From assembly GCA_026874595.1 (NCBI GenBank), contig CM049316.1, positions 12,638,839 to 12,702,838 on the forward strand: a stretch of 64,000 nt of DNA. Direction: 5' to 3'. This stretch comes from Sipunculus nudus (Eukaryota; Annelida; Sipuncula; Golfingiida; Sipunculidae). The notes below the pieces were generated by a model. The model was not told the origin of the DNA and did no database searches. It worked only from the letters and a program-made list of their open reading frames with translations. A program made the translations under genes and the position numbers. This document shows, in pieces, positions 12,261 through 25,385 of the stretch (the first letter of the stretch is position 1; the number at the start of each line of letters is the position of its first letter).

Positions 12261-13995
12261 GCGATATCTTTTGAAGGGCTGAAGGGTTAGGAATCTCCTA
12301 TATAAATTTGGGGTTAAAGGTCAAGGTCACAGGTCACCTTTATCATGAAAACATCAGATTACAGTTTTTTGTTGGGCTTATTGCTCCATTGCTTATGAAG
12401 ATATTTCTGTTTAATATTAGCAGGAGAGTGATGGATTTTGATGAAACTCAAGAGAAATATTAACAAATGTGATATCTCACCTAAGTTTGATTCCTGCAAA
12501 AATTGAAGCATATTTAATGAGGTCAGAGATTGCAATAAATATGATAGGCATATTACGCACCCCTGTGGTTTCTCTTTGTTTTCTGAATGGCCTGTTCCTC
12601 CAACTCTGTTTTCCTCAGATGACTTCATTGTCACAGTTTTGAACTAGGATGGGAGTGTCAGGTGTGAGCTAATGAAGCTACATGCTTGCATTATATTACA
12701 TGTTATTAATGTTAATTAATAATTCAAGTCTTATTTGTTATTTTTTGGCAAATTCTTTGGGGTAAAAATCACTGATGAAAGAAATAAACAATGTTATTTG
12801 TGATTTTATAAAGGCACCATATTGGGCCTCAGATATTTTCCCACAGTTTAGTGTTGTTTTTCTACATTAATCAGGGAAAAGATCTCTTTTTCCCCCTCTG
12901 ATATTCCATCTGGATAAAAAGAACATAACTATAAGACAAATACATTATCATAAAAAATGGACTAGTACATAGTAAATATGTACATAGTAAATGAGATCAG
13001 AAAGGAAGTCTTGACATCAGATGAGGCCACTTTTTCTATATCAGATCTTCCCAAAACTGTTTTGTTTTTACTTCAATCAAACAAAGGATTTGTTTCTGAA
13101 ATAAATTCTGTACATTATATTCTTGTTCATATATATTACATTGAAGCAGTTACCCAAATAAACCAAGTGAAAATAATTTATTTGTAATTTCAGATAAAAG
13201 ACTCAATAAATGAAATGATTCTGGTGTATTTAATCCAATTTTGTTTCATTAGAGCAGTATACCTTATATATGCATTCTCATTTATCCAATTATTCTTATT
13301 AACTGAAAACAAATGATGGAACTAAATAGTCCATCTGTCAGCTTGTTTCAAATATAAATTACAAAATAACAAAAAGCTGCATATGTTTGAAACAGATAAG
13401 AACTATCAAAAACATTTAAAAAATCAGGTAAAAAATATGGAGAAAGTGATGAAAAGTACATTTTGTCTTACTTCATGTATACAGATACAGGTATATTTAA
13501 GTTTTGAAAATGTAACACCTATTGAAGCCATAGTTAACAGCTCCATGTCTTGTATGTTTTACTCTCTGTTTATCTTATGTATGACAGTTTTGAAAAAAAA
13601 AAATGAAACGTATATTTAAGCTGTAGTTCATATGGTCCATGTTTAGTAATGATTGTCACATGTTATTATGTCTGAGTCAGCATTTTATTGAACTGAATCA
13701 GAAAATCACATTAGTTGACAAAAAGGTATATGGCACATACAGCTTGTTGAAAGGCTGTAGTTCTGCAATGAAATGTATATGTGGTGTTTCTGAAGAAAGA
13801 ATATACAGATCAATATCTATAAAACACATCACAAAAGACTTATTGTAAAGCAACTTTGAGTGCATGTGTACTGCTGTATATGTCCAAGACATACTTGGCT
13901 GTATAATGAGTCTCTGTCTTTCTGTTTGTGTGTTGCTTTGTGGGTATGGTTGGTTTGGCTCTGCCAAAATAACAGAGATTATATTACCGCTTCAT
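12261..13995. other. No gene recognised
   Basis: Starts with one 'aaggtcaaggtcacagg' at ~12310; the rest is AT-rich. Overlapping 60-90 codon frames on both strands near 13640-13970 show no protein character. Confidence 0.55.
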
Positions 13996-15182
13996 TGTAT
14001 CCGCCAAAACGAAGTTTTGCGGATACTATGTTTTTGACCGGGTTCCGCCGCCGCCGCCGCGTTCGTTTCCGGAGAACTCCTCTGAGACTACTGGACAGAT
14101 TTTTCCGAAACTTACACAAATTATCGGGTCACATGTGAACTGGTGCCTAACCAAGTGACCTTGACCTCTGACCTTTCGTCTCTGCCCAGCGTCCGTTTGT
14201 GCGTCTGTTTACACACATAAACCCATATATCTCGGGAACCGTTTGACCGATCCGGAAAATTTTTTTACACAAATGTAGCCCTGGGATAGCTTTATAACAT
14301 ACACAACAAAAGGTGGCGCCACCTGCAACCATGTTTGCACAGTGTCCATCTGTTCATCTGCCTGGGGTTAAAATCACTCATATCTCTGCAGTGGTTTGAC
14401 TAATTCACCTAAAATTTGGCATGCATATACATCCTAGATAGCTTTCTCAATTTTATGACAGGTGGCGCCACCTACATTCACGTTAACGCTCCACACATAA
14501 ACCCATATATCTCGGGAACCGTTTGACCGATCCGGAAAAAATTTTTACACAAATGTAGCCCTGGGATAGCTTTATAACATACACAACAAAAGATGGCGCC
14601 ACCTGCAACCATGTTTGCACAGTGTCCATTTGTTCATCTGCCTGGGGTTAAAATCACTCATATCTCTGCAATGGTTTGACTAATTCACCTAAAATTCGGT
14701 ATGCGTATACATCCTAGATAGCTTCCTTGATTTTATGACAGGTGGCGCCACCTACATTCATGTTAACGCTGCAGACATCCAAGCTCATATCTCGGGAACC
14801 GTTTGACCGATCCGGAAAAAAAATTTACACAAATGTAGCCCTGGGATAGCTTTATAACATACACAACAAAAGGTGGCGCCACCTGCAACCATGTTTGCAC
14901 AGCGTCCATCTGTTTGTCTGCTGTGGGATAAAATCACCCATATCTCTGCAGTGGTTTGACTTTTCCACTTGAAATTTTGCATGTGTATTTATCTTGGATA
15001 GTTTCTCGTTCAAATAACAGGTGGCGCCACCTACAATCATGTTTATGTGGCAGAGATCCAATACTAATATTTTACATATGTAACTCTATATCCCCTTGCC
15101 ACTCAATCCATGCCTCACTTCACCCGTCCTTCTCTGATTTTGGCGGATACACGTAGTCGCTTGTCGACTACCCGTATTCTAG
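13996..15182 (+). mobile_element. Family A Helitron-like element, best-preserved ends
   Basis: Starts TGTATCCGCCAAAAC with a 5' hairpin, then a (CCG)n-rich leader and the core repeats. The 3' side carries TTTTGGCGGATAC, the exact 13-base inverted copy of GTATCCGCCAAAA. It is followed by the stem-loop GTAGTCG-CTTGT-CGACTAC and CTAG (15179-15182) then TT. This is the textbook asymmetric-inverted-repeat plan. Short open frames over it follow the repeats and are not genes. Confidence 0.8.
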
Positions 15183-18130
15183 TTAAATGATGAATTTCTT
15201 TTAAATCTATTCATGTGTTAGTTTGTATGATCTGCATTTATGCTACTTGTTATTTACAAGAGATAAAGCTACCAGACATAAAAGTGATTTTTTTTTGTTG
15301 AAGATATTTAAAAGTTTTCATTGATTTAAGTAATTTGGTTCCTTTTTAACCTATATCTGTCTTCCAGCTTCTTTGATTGACATTAGAAATTTATCATCAT
15401 CAATTCTGCATCAGCCTATGTCCATGTGGAAATCAACTTTAATATATTTTAATATATGTGAGTGCACTTATAAGACCTGTCTATGTGCCTGTCTGCCTCA
15501 TATATATCTGTTACTTTCATTTTTTGCTTATCTCGAGAAATGATCTAATGACTAATTTCATTTAAGGTTGATACCTTTGAAAGAATGTGATTAGTTGACT
15601 TTCAGACTCTTAAGATATATCTAATTTGGCAACCTGGCAGGATTTCTTAAATTCCTATCATGCTCATTGTCTCAAGGAACATTTGAGCAATTGCCATGAA
15701 ATATTTATCACAGATTTGTACCTATGAGAGGAGGTGCACTACAAAACTTCATACCATTGGGAAATCCAGTTTGGTGTTAATGGGGCATGGGGGGATCCTT
15801 ACTGCAGGACCTTAATGGTCCCAATTACTTCTAGTCTCCACCAATATTCATCATGTAATTTCATGAAAATAAAACTTTGCCTGTGTTGTTACACATGCAG
15901 TTGACAGCCAGTCATGTAACATGACCCCATCCTATGTGTAGGCCTAGGTCTTGCTTTAGTTACTCATGTGATATCATGAATTATTTGAGTGCATATATTT
16001 ACTACAGGCAGATTATTCACACTTTGCAAAGAACTGAGTGACACATATATATAGATGATACATCCCTGGTACATATTCCCAGGGATCATAAGCCTTAAAG
16101 ATTGTCAAATTTGATGTGCAATATTTCAGTGTTCTTAAACTTATGTTTTATGATTTTAAAATAAGGACTGAAAAGACTGTTAAAATTATGAATAATAAAC
16201 TGTACATATCAATTATACAGGGAGAAAGATTAAAAGTAAAATGCCTCTTGTTTATATCAATTTGGAAGTATTAATCATTCTGTGTTTGACTAGAATAAAT
16301 TAATTCATCATGTGAGGTCCTGACTTTTTGTTTGTTTCCTTTAAAAAGTCAGGGATATTTATTTTGGAGAAGAGTTCTTTAAGAAGTGAACATGAACATT
16401 GTTCAGTACAAGTGACTTAAGCACATCCCTTGTTTTTCTTTCATTCCTTTTTACTTTGACTGAATGAGGTTTTACTACATAAATATGGCACATTTCCTGA
16501 ATCATGTTAAAATATGCAGGTTATGTACAAGAGCCCCTGATCTCATAAATTCTGTTTTATATGGAAGTTCCTTTGAAATTGTCCTCATACAAAGTCATTT
16601 TCATTTAAAATGCATGATTTCCATGGAAATGGTACCTGAATCAATCTGCAGGAAACAAAACTGCATGAATATTTAGGTATATCACACAAATGTTATGAGG
16701 TTAATGTATATAAACAGGACTTAAATCATAAATACATTTTCATGTATTACACATGTCAAGCTAGGTAATGTCTAATTATTGTATTCTCTGAATAATCATC
16801 TCTCAGCTGATATTTTGATTATTTCAGTCTAAAATAAAATATATATAGCAATAAGAAGTAACTCAGACATCATCAGTATCAGTACTACTTATGGAACAAA
16901 GTTTTATTTGTGCTTTCAAACCTAAATTTGAATTTCAAACAGATAAAGTTGATATGTAATGTGAGTATACCTATTAAGTCTTCATGCTCTTATAGGCATT
17001 AAGTTAATTAAACTATCTTTGAAATGTGACAAGAGTCAATGTGATATTGGCCTGTATCTGTGAAATAAATGTTTGGAATTCAAGTGAGTTTAATTTAGTG
17101 TTTGACAGCCCAAAAGTCCTATAACACTTTGTCTGTGGGAATGTCCATAGCATTTTGTATGTAGATATCCTGGTCTTAATCATTCTGCTAACTTTGTCTT
17201 GAGACATATTCTCTCTAGACTTCATTTGTAGTATATTTATCCAGTGTCATTTATTCAGCAGAAACTGTGCTCAGATCACATGGCATTTCATATATGTTAA
17301 TGCATGTCATGTCATGTGGGATTCCTCAATAGACTATGTGTTGTACCATATATGTATTGTGGCATATTTTCCATGGACATTATTTTCTGTGGCACCTTGA
17401 CTTCAGATATTACTTTATTATTACATTTTGTGATCAGACTTTGTTCTTTTTAATTTTGTCAATGGATGATGTCTTGTTACCTTAGATAATAACTATTTAT
17501 GTCATTGCAGAAAATGGAATGATTAAATCTGAATTAAAACAAGTAATTTATGCTGCTTAATACATTATTACAGTGCCAGAGTAAGTAAGCCATCTCACCA
17601 CAAATACCTAGATAGGATTGTCAGTAATTGGCTGTTTACCACTACAGTCATCCCTTAATACTGGGCCAGTGATACCAGCACTAAATTGACTGGATGTATT
17701 AACAATCGGCACAGTCATAGCTACAACAACACAATTGTAGGCTGCCAGTAAGCGGATCTTTGTAAGGCATTGAATGCTGATGCATTTGACACAAAATCAA
17801 TCTTATTGTTAATGTGTGGTTGGCCAGGCTTTCTCATGTGTCACAAATAGGCCAGCTTAGTGGATAAGATGGGACAAATAGAATTAATTTGTTTGGATCG
17901 TTGTCTGTTCTGTTCCTTTGATGTCTAGATGGAAAATATAACCATGGTTTAATAGAAAAGTTGATTTGGTGCATTTGAAACATTTTGTAGTGATTCATTC
18001 CATCAGGTTTGTAGGTGCAGGATTACAAAAACAATAAAATACTTGAGTCTGGCAAAGGAGGTATTGTATAGAATACAAAGGATCAAACAAAATCATAATG
18101 TCCAAACTTCAAACTTAATATTTAGTTAAT
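15183..18130. other. Intergenic or intronic DNA, possible conserved non-coding block
   Basis: No gene. 17590-17920 is less AT-rich, repeat-free within the window and contains homeodomain-type motifs (TTAATTTG, TTATTGTTAATG). Its function is only a guess. Confidence 0.4.
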
Positions 18131-18953
18131 TTTTAGCTCACCTGACTGAAAGTCATCTGAGCTATGGCGATCACTCTTTGTAAGTCATCTGTTCATCATG
18201 CCATCTGTCCCTCTGGCTGTCAGTTAACAAGGCACAAATTGTAACTGCTGGAAACATGATAATAGGTCTCTGTTACCCATATGCTCCTAGCTATTGGGCT
18301 CATAAGCACCCCCCAGAATAATTAAAGATTTGATAAAAAAAAGCTTAAGCCTGAATAACTAAAATGCATTGATCGCCATGATTCTTTGCATGCATATTGA
18401 TCATGGAGTGTTTCATCAGTTCCTGCAGACTGGTGGTGCCACATGTATTTTTTTCAAATGTTTACACATTGTTTTCTCTATTTTTGAAACCTTCAAATGA
18501 AGGAGTCTGGCTTTTAATGAGACCTAGAATCTTCTAACTGTACATCCTAGCCAAATTTCCTTGGAAACCTGAAATTAAGTCAAAGTGACCCATATTCTGC
18601 AAAATATGCGAAAGAACATGATTTGAGCACCCTTTCCAACAGATTTGCCTGATTGGTTACGGCTGGACCTTTCATTAAGATCCATGGAAATTCCTGTATA
18701 AATTTCTTGAAAACCTGAAATAATGTCACAGTGACCTATATTCTGCAAGCTGCAAGAGCATGATCTTACTACTCTGTTAGTCATATATACTTAGGCACAA
18801 ATGGTAGCAGCTGGATGTAGAATAAGGTCACTGTAACCTATATCTAAGGTCTATTGGCAAAATCCATGATTTTGGGCACTCTTGGAGTCATTTTACCCAT
18901 AGTTCAAGGTTCCTTGAATTCAGCTGAGCTTCATGGCCCATGGGCCAATTTTT
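18131..18953 (+). mobile_element. Family C Helitron-like element, short copy
   Basis: 5' hairpin ttttAGCTCACCTGACT...AGTCATCTGAGCT, about one core unit with a GGTGGTGCCACA box, 3' inverted arm (attcagctgagc) and the palindrome TGGCCCATGGGCCA at 18934-18947. The final CTTG is lost (aattttt). Confidence 0.7.
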
Positions 18954-19129
18954 ATCAACATGCTCAATGCACACTTTTGTATGACTCAAATCTGATAGTA
19001 CTGAAAATAAGAACATAGGAGATATAAAATATTATCTTAAGTACAGAAACTGAATTAGGACTGTAACGTACCAGAGTATACTGTTTACTCCTAATTTTTC
19101 AAATCTCGTGTCTTGAAGTATCTGTAGGT

Positions 19130-19410
19130 TTTGTCACTACTGGCTTCTGTGGTCTAGGCTTAGAGTACAGTAGTCAAAGCTGCAAGGTCGTGAGTTTTAC
19201 GCTACGCCAAGGTGGTATGTTTTTCACGGTTTGCTCCCACCATGGGTGAGTAGTCTCTAGGCTAAATGGAAAGTTGGTGCTCCACAGCCATAGTTAAGTT
19301 GCAAATAAGTATGCCTTTCTGGGGTTCCTGGGTGATTTGACCTATCAATGGGGACAATTACACACTGAGGACCCACAGGTGCAGTAGTCACCAGGCCTGG
19401 GTAGCACCAA
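19130..19410 (+). repeat. tRNA-derived SINE candidate
   Basis: An A-box-like TGGTCTAGGC and, ~35 bp on, a weak B-box GGTCGTGAGTT fit a pol III promoter. The following body is moderately GC-rich single-copy sequence. No tail or target duplication identified. Confidence 0.33.
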
Positions 19411-19686
19411 TATCAGAGGAAGTGTGTGCTACCTCCCTGTCAAGTTGAGTCCAAACCAGAATGGAATTCTGCACATGTACATACTTAGTAAAGTTTTCAT
19501 TGAAAAGTAGAGATGTTTACCTCCCACAAAAAAATATTGAGATAAAAAAGTTTTGTCACTAGCTGAAGTAAAGTACCAGGGGTTCAATATCATATCACAT
19601 TGTAATGGTGTGAAAGATGTGTCAGGCACATACATATGATATCAAAATGTCTTAAATGTTATAAACCTGCCCTAGTAGTCGAGTTG

Positions 19687-19885
19687 CAGGGGCGGATCCA
19701 GGGTTTAGGAAAAGGGGGGGTCCAACCCAGGAAGACTAATGAATTTCCTAAAAAAAAATTCATCAGGTCCAAAAAAGGGGGGGGGCCCAGGTCGCAAAAT
19801 TTTGTCAAAAACCCTTTAAAAAAGGTTGCTTCGGATGAAAAAGGGGGGGTCCGGACCCCCTGGACCCTCCCTGGATCCGCTTCTG
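19687..19885. mobile_element. GGCGGATCC-ended MITE, 5-bp TSD
   Basis: Inverted ends CAGGGGCGGATCCAGGG and CCCTGGATCCGCTTCTG, flanked by exact AGTTG on both sides (19682-19686 and 19886-19890). G-rich and C-rich interior. Open frames on both strands are by-products of the base bias. Confidence 0.85.
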
Positions 19886-20690
19886 AGTTGGTCAGCATGT
19901 CTGACATCTTGAGTTGATACACAGGAAGGAATGGGTTCAAATCTGACAGTGGGAGGTATCAGCCCATGCCTGACATTAACCTAGAATCTTATATTAAATT
20001 TGAAAATAATCATACACCAGCAGCTTTATTTGCTTTCTAGTATTGGGTTTGCCAGGCATAAATGGGGATGTGGATGGTCGTCCCACTGGGGGATTAGAAA
20101 TGGCAGGCTGTGTGATTACCAAAGCCAGTCTGTCCTGGAGGAAGCAGTGGTGATTCAGTGTGTATAACCCAGTGTTGTCTGGCCCTGGCTGACCTACTGG
20201 ATACTTGAAATCTGCACAGATCTTAATGATCATACATTATCAGCAATGCCCACCTAGGATTAAGATTGGTAAGGGTACTTAATGTGCATTAAATTTAAAG
20301 GCAACAATTCGCCTACCTTTTTCTATAGAAATTATGTAATTTCTGGCTTACCCTGTATTCATATATTAATGAAGTCTGTTAAGAAAAGTTCTTTTGATAC
20401 CTCTGTGATGGATGTATGAGCTTGTGTATCTAAAAGTTGTTAAAAGACACAGCAGTTTTAACGAACAGAAAATCCATGTACATGTGAGCTGGTTTGTTAT
20501 TTATATGCATAAGGTGAAGGGTCACTGGTTGCAAAACACATTTTGCAAAACTCTGGCTCTTCTGACTTGCAGCCAGATGTTCTTGTTGAATGTATTTGAA
20601 ATTTTTGTTTGGCACCCCACATGCTGTAAATATGCGGATATAAACAAATTGAACAGACTGTGTGTGGAAAGGTTGGCATTTTCTCGCCTA

Positions 20691-22086
20691 TTTTTAGCGA
20701 ACCTGTGAGCTTATGCGATGGTGCGTCGTCTGTCGTCTGTCATGCTTCATCTGTGTGTTAACCATAGCTATCTCAAAAACGGCAAAAGCTAGCATCACCA
20801 AATTTTCAGCAGATAATCAGTCATCTGAAAAACTTTATCGGATTTGTTTATTTTTTTACTAACTGCATTTTCTTAGACTTTATAAGGAAAAAGCTAAAAA
20901 AGCTTTAAAAATCTTCTTCTCCGAAACTGTCCAGCCAAATTGTCCAATATTTCACAGAAATGATCCCTGGAACAATCTTTCTCAAGTTTATTTAAATGGT
21001 TCCAGTTCAGAGATTTTTGGCTGAGTTACAAGAGGTTGAACTTAGTCATCTGTCCAAAAAAGCACAATAAAATTAAAATCTCAGAAACGACTATAGCTAT
21101 AATCACAAAATTTTATACCAATGTTTTTCACATATGTTATATCTGAAATTGAGGTATTGGTGGCACCACCTACATTGATGTGTTTTTTACAAGCGAAAAT
21201 GTAATTTTAATCTCTTCTGATTTATGATGAAACTGTTAAGCTGATTGGTTTTAACTTTAGAATAATTCGATTGGTTTAAACTTTACAAGAATTATTCTAT
21301 GGTAGGGTTCTGACAGTGTTTTAAGAATAGATTTGGTAAATACAGCTTTAAAAAAGCATTGTAGCCAATTGAAAAAAGGCTTTCTGTGTTTGAAAACAGA
21401 TTTGACAACATGCTGAGTTTCAGCAGCCAAGGCAATAGGTCACTCAGTACAAACAGGTGGGGTCCAGATATCACCATGGCAACTGACCTGGCTCTGGCGG
21501 GTGTCTAGACAATGTGTCTGTACATCTAGACACAGCGTCTAGACATCTAGACACAGCATCTAGATGTCTAGACACAATGTCTAGACGCAGAATTCCCAGA
21601 TTATTGGAACTATATCTTTGAGCTGTTTGAAAAAACTTGGTTTGCATTTTAAGTGAATCGGGTTTATCATCAGGTCGCTCATATCTCAGAAGTGGTTTGA
21701 CTTATCCACCTGAAATTTTGCAGGTTTATACATCTTGGACAATTTTCTTGATTTTATGACAGGTGGCACCACCTACATTCACGTTTACGCTGCAGACATC
21801 CATGCTAATATGCAACTCACCTCACTCTATTCCACTCTATTATACTCTTTAATCCATGCCTCACTTCACCCCTCCCACTCAGATTTCTGCGGAAACCCAT
21901 AGTCGCTTGTTGACTACCCATATTCTAAATGTCCTTGTCTGAAACTTGCTGGTCCTAAACGTCCGTTTTGCTGAAATCATAATGACTAAGGTAGATATGC
22001 TGGACTTAAGAGGATCAATATTAAATTTTAAAAATAAACCTCCAATTTATACTCCCAAACTCTGCACAGGTTCGCATTAGACCTTG
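20691..22086 (+). mobile_element. Family B Helitron-like element, composite short form
   Basis: Canonical 5' end (tttttagcgaacctgtgagc); 3' end CACAGGTTCGCATTAG followed by accttg-tt with the AGGCCT hairpin lost. The inside joins a family B 5' half, a TCTAGA-rich minisatellite (~21500-21590) and the 3' part of a family A element ending near 21928 (hairpin arms damaged, CTAA instead of CTAG). The tail from there to the 3' end matches the composite element that ends at 8114. Confidence 0.72.
21500..21590 (+). repeat. GTCTAGAC minisatellite
   Basis: Repeats of 'tgtctagacac(a)gcg/atgt' in which the self-complementary GTCTAGAC recurs about every 10-16 bp. A sister array occurs at 39833-39893. Confidence 0.82.
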
Positions 22087-22399
22087 TTTAAAGGATTCAA
22101 GAGATTTTCTTTAGTCAGTAGACATCAGATATCAGAATATGCCCCTTTAAAGGAGGTGGTTACCTACAAACAAAAATGATTAAAAAAAATATCCAGGTAC
22201 ATTTCTTCCAACCATTGGAGAAAGAATTGAGCTGCAGTATCTTAATCAAGATTAAACTGCTTGCACTTACAAATCCCCATGTTTAGCATGGAAGTCGCAA
22301 ATGTAAAGTATTGTAAATTAAGACAAGGTGGTGGGTTAGTTAAAAATCAATACATGCTCTCAGAGACATATTGATATGGGTGTAGTTTAATGAATAGAA

Positions 22400-22580
22400 T
22401 GGCACCATTAGTGGGGCTCAGTGGTGGGATGGTTTATGTACCAGGGCTCTGCTGAAGAGGTTACAGGGTTAAAACATTCTAAGGAAACTTCTTATGGCAG
22501 TCTTGGGCAAGCTCTTAATCCATCATGTGTACTCTCTTAACCTCTAGGATGTGACTGGATACTGGCATATTTCTCCATAA
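22400..22580 (+). repeat. tRNA-derived SINE candidate with conserved-domain-like body
   Basis: GGCTCAGTGG resembles an A box and GGGTTAAAAC a decayed B box. Downstream TTGGGCAAGCTCTTAATCC resembles the 'ttgggcaag-cactt-a-cc' motif found in the bodies of several metazoan SINE superfamilies. Confidence 0.42.
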
Positions 22581-22952
22581 CGACCTCCATGAGATCCAGA
22601 GCTTGAAAAATTTAGCGGTGACACTGATTACAGTGTTTTATTCCTTATGAGTGATATAATCATAAAACCATGCATTGTTCTTCATGAAAGCTTGGTTTCT
22701 GTATCACTTTATGGATGGTATGACATATTGATATATTGGTCAGAGAAGGTGGCTTGATTTACGTCACTAATGAGGGCTCTAATACCAGAATCAGCTGTAG
22801 TACTATAAAGTGTGTATGTACTTTGTTCATGAAATGTTACCAAACAAAGAACCATGATAATTTTATTATACACAGGGCATTTAACAAATGGGCCATATAT
22901 ATTATATTATGTGAAGCATCAATTGTTCTAGATCTATCCATCCGTCCATTTA

Positions 22953-25385
22953 TTTTTAGCTCAGCTGACTTTCAGTCATGCTGGGCTCTAGCGATGGGTC
23001 TTTGTCCGGCGTCCTTCCGTCTGTCCGTCCGGCCGTCCGGCCGTTAGCAGGGCACAAATCGTAACCGTAGGGGCTAGGGCCATGAACCCTATGCAGTCTT
23101 AGAGGTTATAAAAAGATCTCCTTGCAAACCTGAAATTAGGTCACTGTGACCTATATTTTCGAAGTTATGGGGTGTGTTTGCACCCCCCAGAAATAACTCT
23201 TTGAGACAAAATTTTCATCCCAAACCTTCCATCTTTCACATACAGCTCACCTACCAACAGGGGAAGAACCATAATTTTTTTTAGGTCAAAAGGTCAAAGG
23301 TCTAGGTCACAGGGGCCTCTTCTTTGAAAAGCCTGTGGATGCATTTTAAGCCAACCCTTTCATCCCAATTCTTTGATCTTTCACATATAGCTCACCTACA
23401 AAGTTGGAGAAGAATCCTATAGATTTTGAGGTCACAAGGTCAAAGGTCAGGGTCACAGGATCCACAACTTTGAAAAGGTTGTGGACACATTTCAAGCTAG
23501 ACTTTTCATTCCAAACCTTCCAGCACTGATATTGTTTCTCTGCCAACAGGGGAAAAGACCTGTTGATTTTGAGGTCAAAGGTCAAGTTCACAGCACCCAC
23601 TTCTTGCGTGGAGTCTTTTTCAGGCAAAATTTTCAATCTTTACCTTCAATCTGTCATATATGGCTTACCTACCAATAAGGGAAGAAGCCTATTGATGTTG
23701 AGGTCAAAAAGTCAAAGGTCAAGGTCACAATATTTAATTGTTCTAAATGCTTGTGAGCATATTTCAAGTGTAACTGTTCAACCCAAACCTTCAGTCTTTC
23801 ACATATGCCACATCTATGCATCACTCAGTTTGACTCAAACTTCATATTTATGGGTCTTTTTGCTTGAATAAATAACTTATTGATTTTGGGGTCAGCTGGT
23901 CAGCAGGTTAAAGGTTGCAGGTCAAAGTTATTCACCCATTGGTTGCAAAGTAATTACACCAGATTTAAGTGGTTAGTAGTTACCCATCATTTAGAAAGAA
24001 TCCAGTTGATATATTGGCAAAAGGCCAAGGTCATAGGTCAGGGATGTTCACAATTACTTATTTTATAGACCATCTCTATTTTTCTTGTATATATAACCAT
24101 CCCACTCCAGCTGGTACATCTCCCTGTGTGGCTGTAGTTGTGAGTGACACTGGTGACATATGACTCCCTTTTGTATCAGCCTATTAAGTGATAAGGCTCA
24201 GTGATAAGTACCTCGTTACTTCATAACAAAAACACTGTTGTCAGAATGCTTCAGCCAGGCATTAAGACTATGAGAATATAGTATTAAGGTTTAGCTACTG
24301 ATTTATAAGATGATGGGAACATTTTGCAGTTTATTTTATGGAATCCTAGCAATAAACTTAGTTTCCTAGATATCTGAATATTTTAATATATATCACCACA
24401 TATAAAAGCAAGTGTTTGTTCTCATAATATGTGGATGTGTACCTTGATTTAGGATGGCTTTTTGTTTTATTTCAAGACTCTTAGTCATGCTTTCTGCATT
24501 TCTTTTCTTTCAGGTTTGGCAGTTTACCTACCCTGCTGACACCATTGAAAAGCAGAGTGATAATAAAAAATATTGGACTTACACTTTTTACAATTGCATA
24601 TCTATAAATCTGATATGAGGGCCTGGACATGCCTTTTGAATTATTTTGGGCATCCATTACTGGATAATTTGCCCCAAGTTTGGTCTCTTATTGGAGAATG
24701 TGGGATATCAAATGTCATACTTGTCAGAAATCCATTATGTCTGCCAGTTAGCCACCTTAGAAATTCTTTCTTCAGTGCAGTTTCAGTAATTTTTCTTTAA
24801 TGTTTGGTCCGATTTAGAAAATGTTTGTTGTCTGATTTCAGACTTGTCAGAAGTTCAATATGGACATCAGGCAACCATCTTTTAATTCCTTTTGATCATT
24901 TTATCTCAAGAACAGTTAAAGTGAATGCAGTTGGATGTATATTTATGTAATCTTGTAAAAGATTGGGTCAAATATTTCTGAATAAATATTACCATCATTT
25001 ATAAAAGTGCAGTACAGTTGGCTTGTATTGAATAAAAATTCACACAGAAGCACCTGTTTCTCAATAATTCTTGCATGTATTTCCTTGATTTTTGCTATAT
25101 ATTTTGATCTTATATTTGCCCTTTGTGGTGTTCCTTTTGAGACTGACAGGTTTCAAGCAAGCTGTTGGAATAGTTCCTGATAGCTTAACAATCATGCATT
25201 TTCCTCAGACCATCAATTCACTGTGTTTTAACCAGACATAGGTGATATATATTTCTGTTGTCATAGAAAATTTTCAACAAATTGGCAAATTGGTTCTTCA
25301 AAATTTGACTGGAAGTTGTGAATCTCAGTCCATGATGTCACAGGTCATGCTTGGCAGCTGAGCGTCATGACCCATGGGTCACTTG
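22953..25385 (+). mobile_element. Family C ends enclosing AGGTCA monomers
   Basis: 5' end ttttagctcagctgact with the GTCCGGCCGTCC leader; 3' end GGCAGCTGAGC, TGACCCATGGGTCA (25368-25381) and CTTG then TT. The core is not the 341-bp unit but ~120-bp monomers with 'caaaggtcaaggtcacag' at about 23170-23880, followed by ~1.4 kb without clear repeats. The same ends therefore carry a different core. Confidence 0.62.
23170..23880 (+). repeat. ~120-bp AGGTCA monomers
   Basis: About five units with 'accttc-atctttcacatat-gctcacctac' and 'gaggtcaaaggtcaaggtcacag'. Same monomer as at 3585-4150 and 63780-64000. Confidence 0.75.

Noticed and set aside
19636-19940. 93-codon frames on both strands
   Set aside because: They run across the G-rich MITE at 19687-19885; this is base bias, not coding.
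19905-19945. tRNA gene from 'gggttcaaatctgac'
   Set aside because: It resembles a B box alone; no cloverleaf arms or A box at the right distance.
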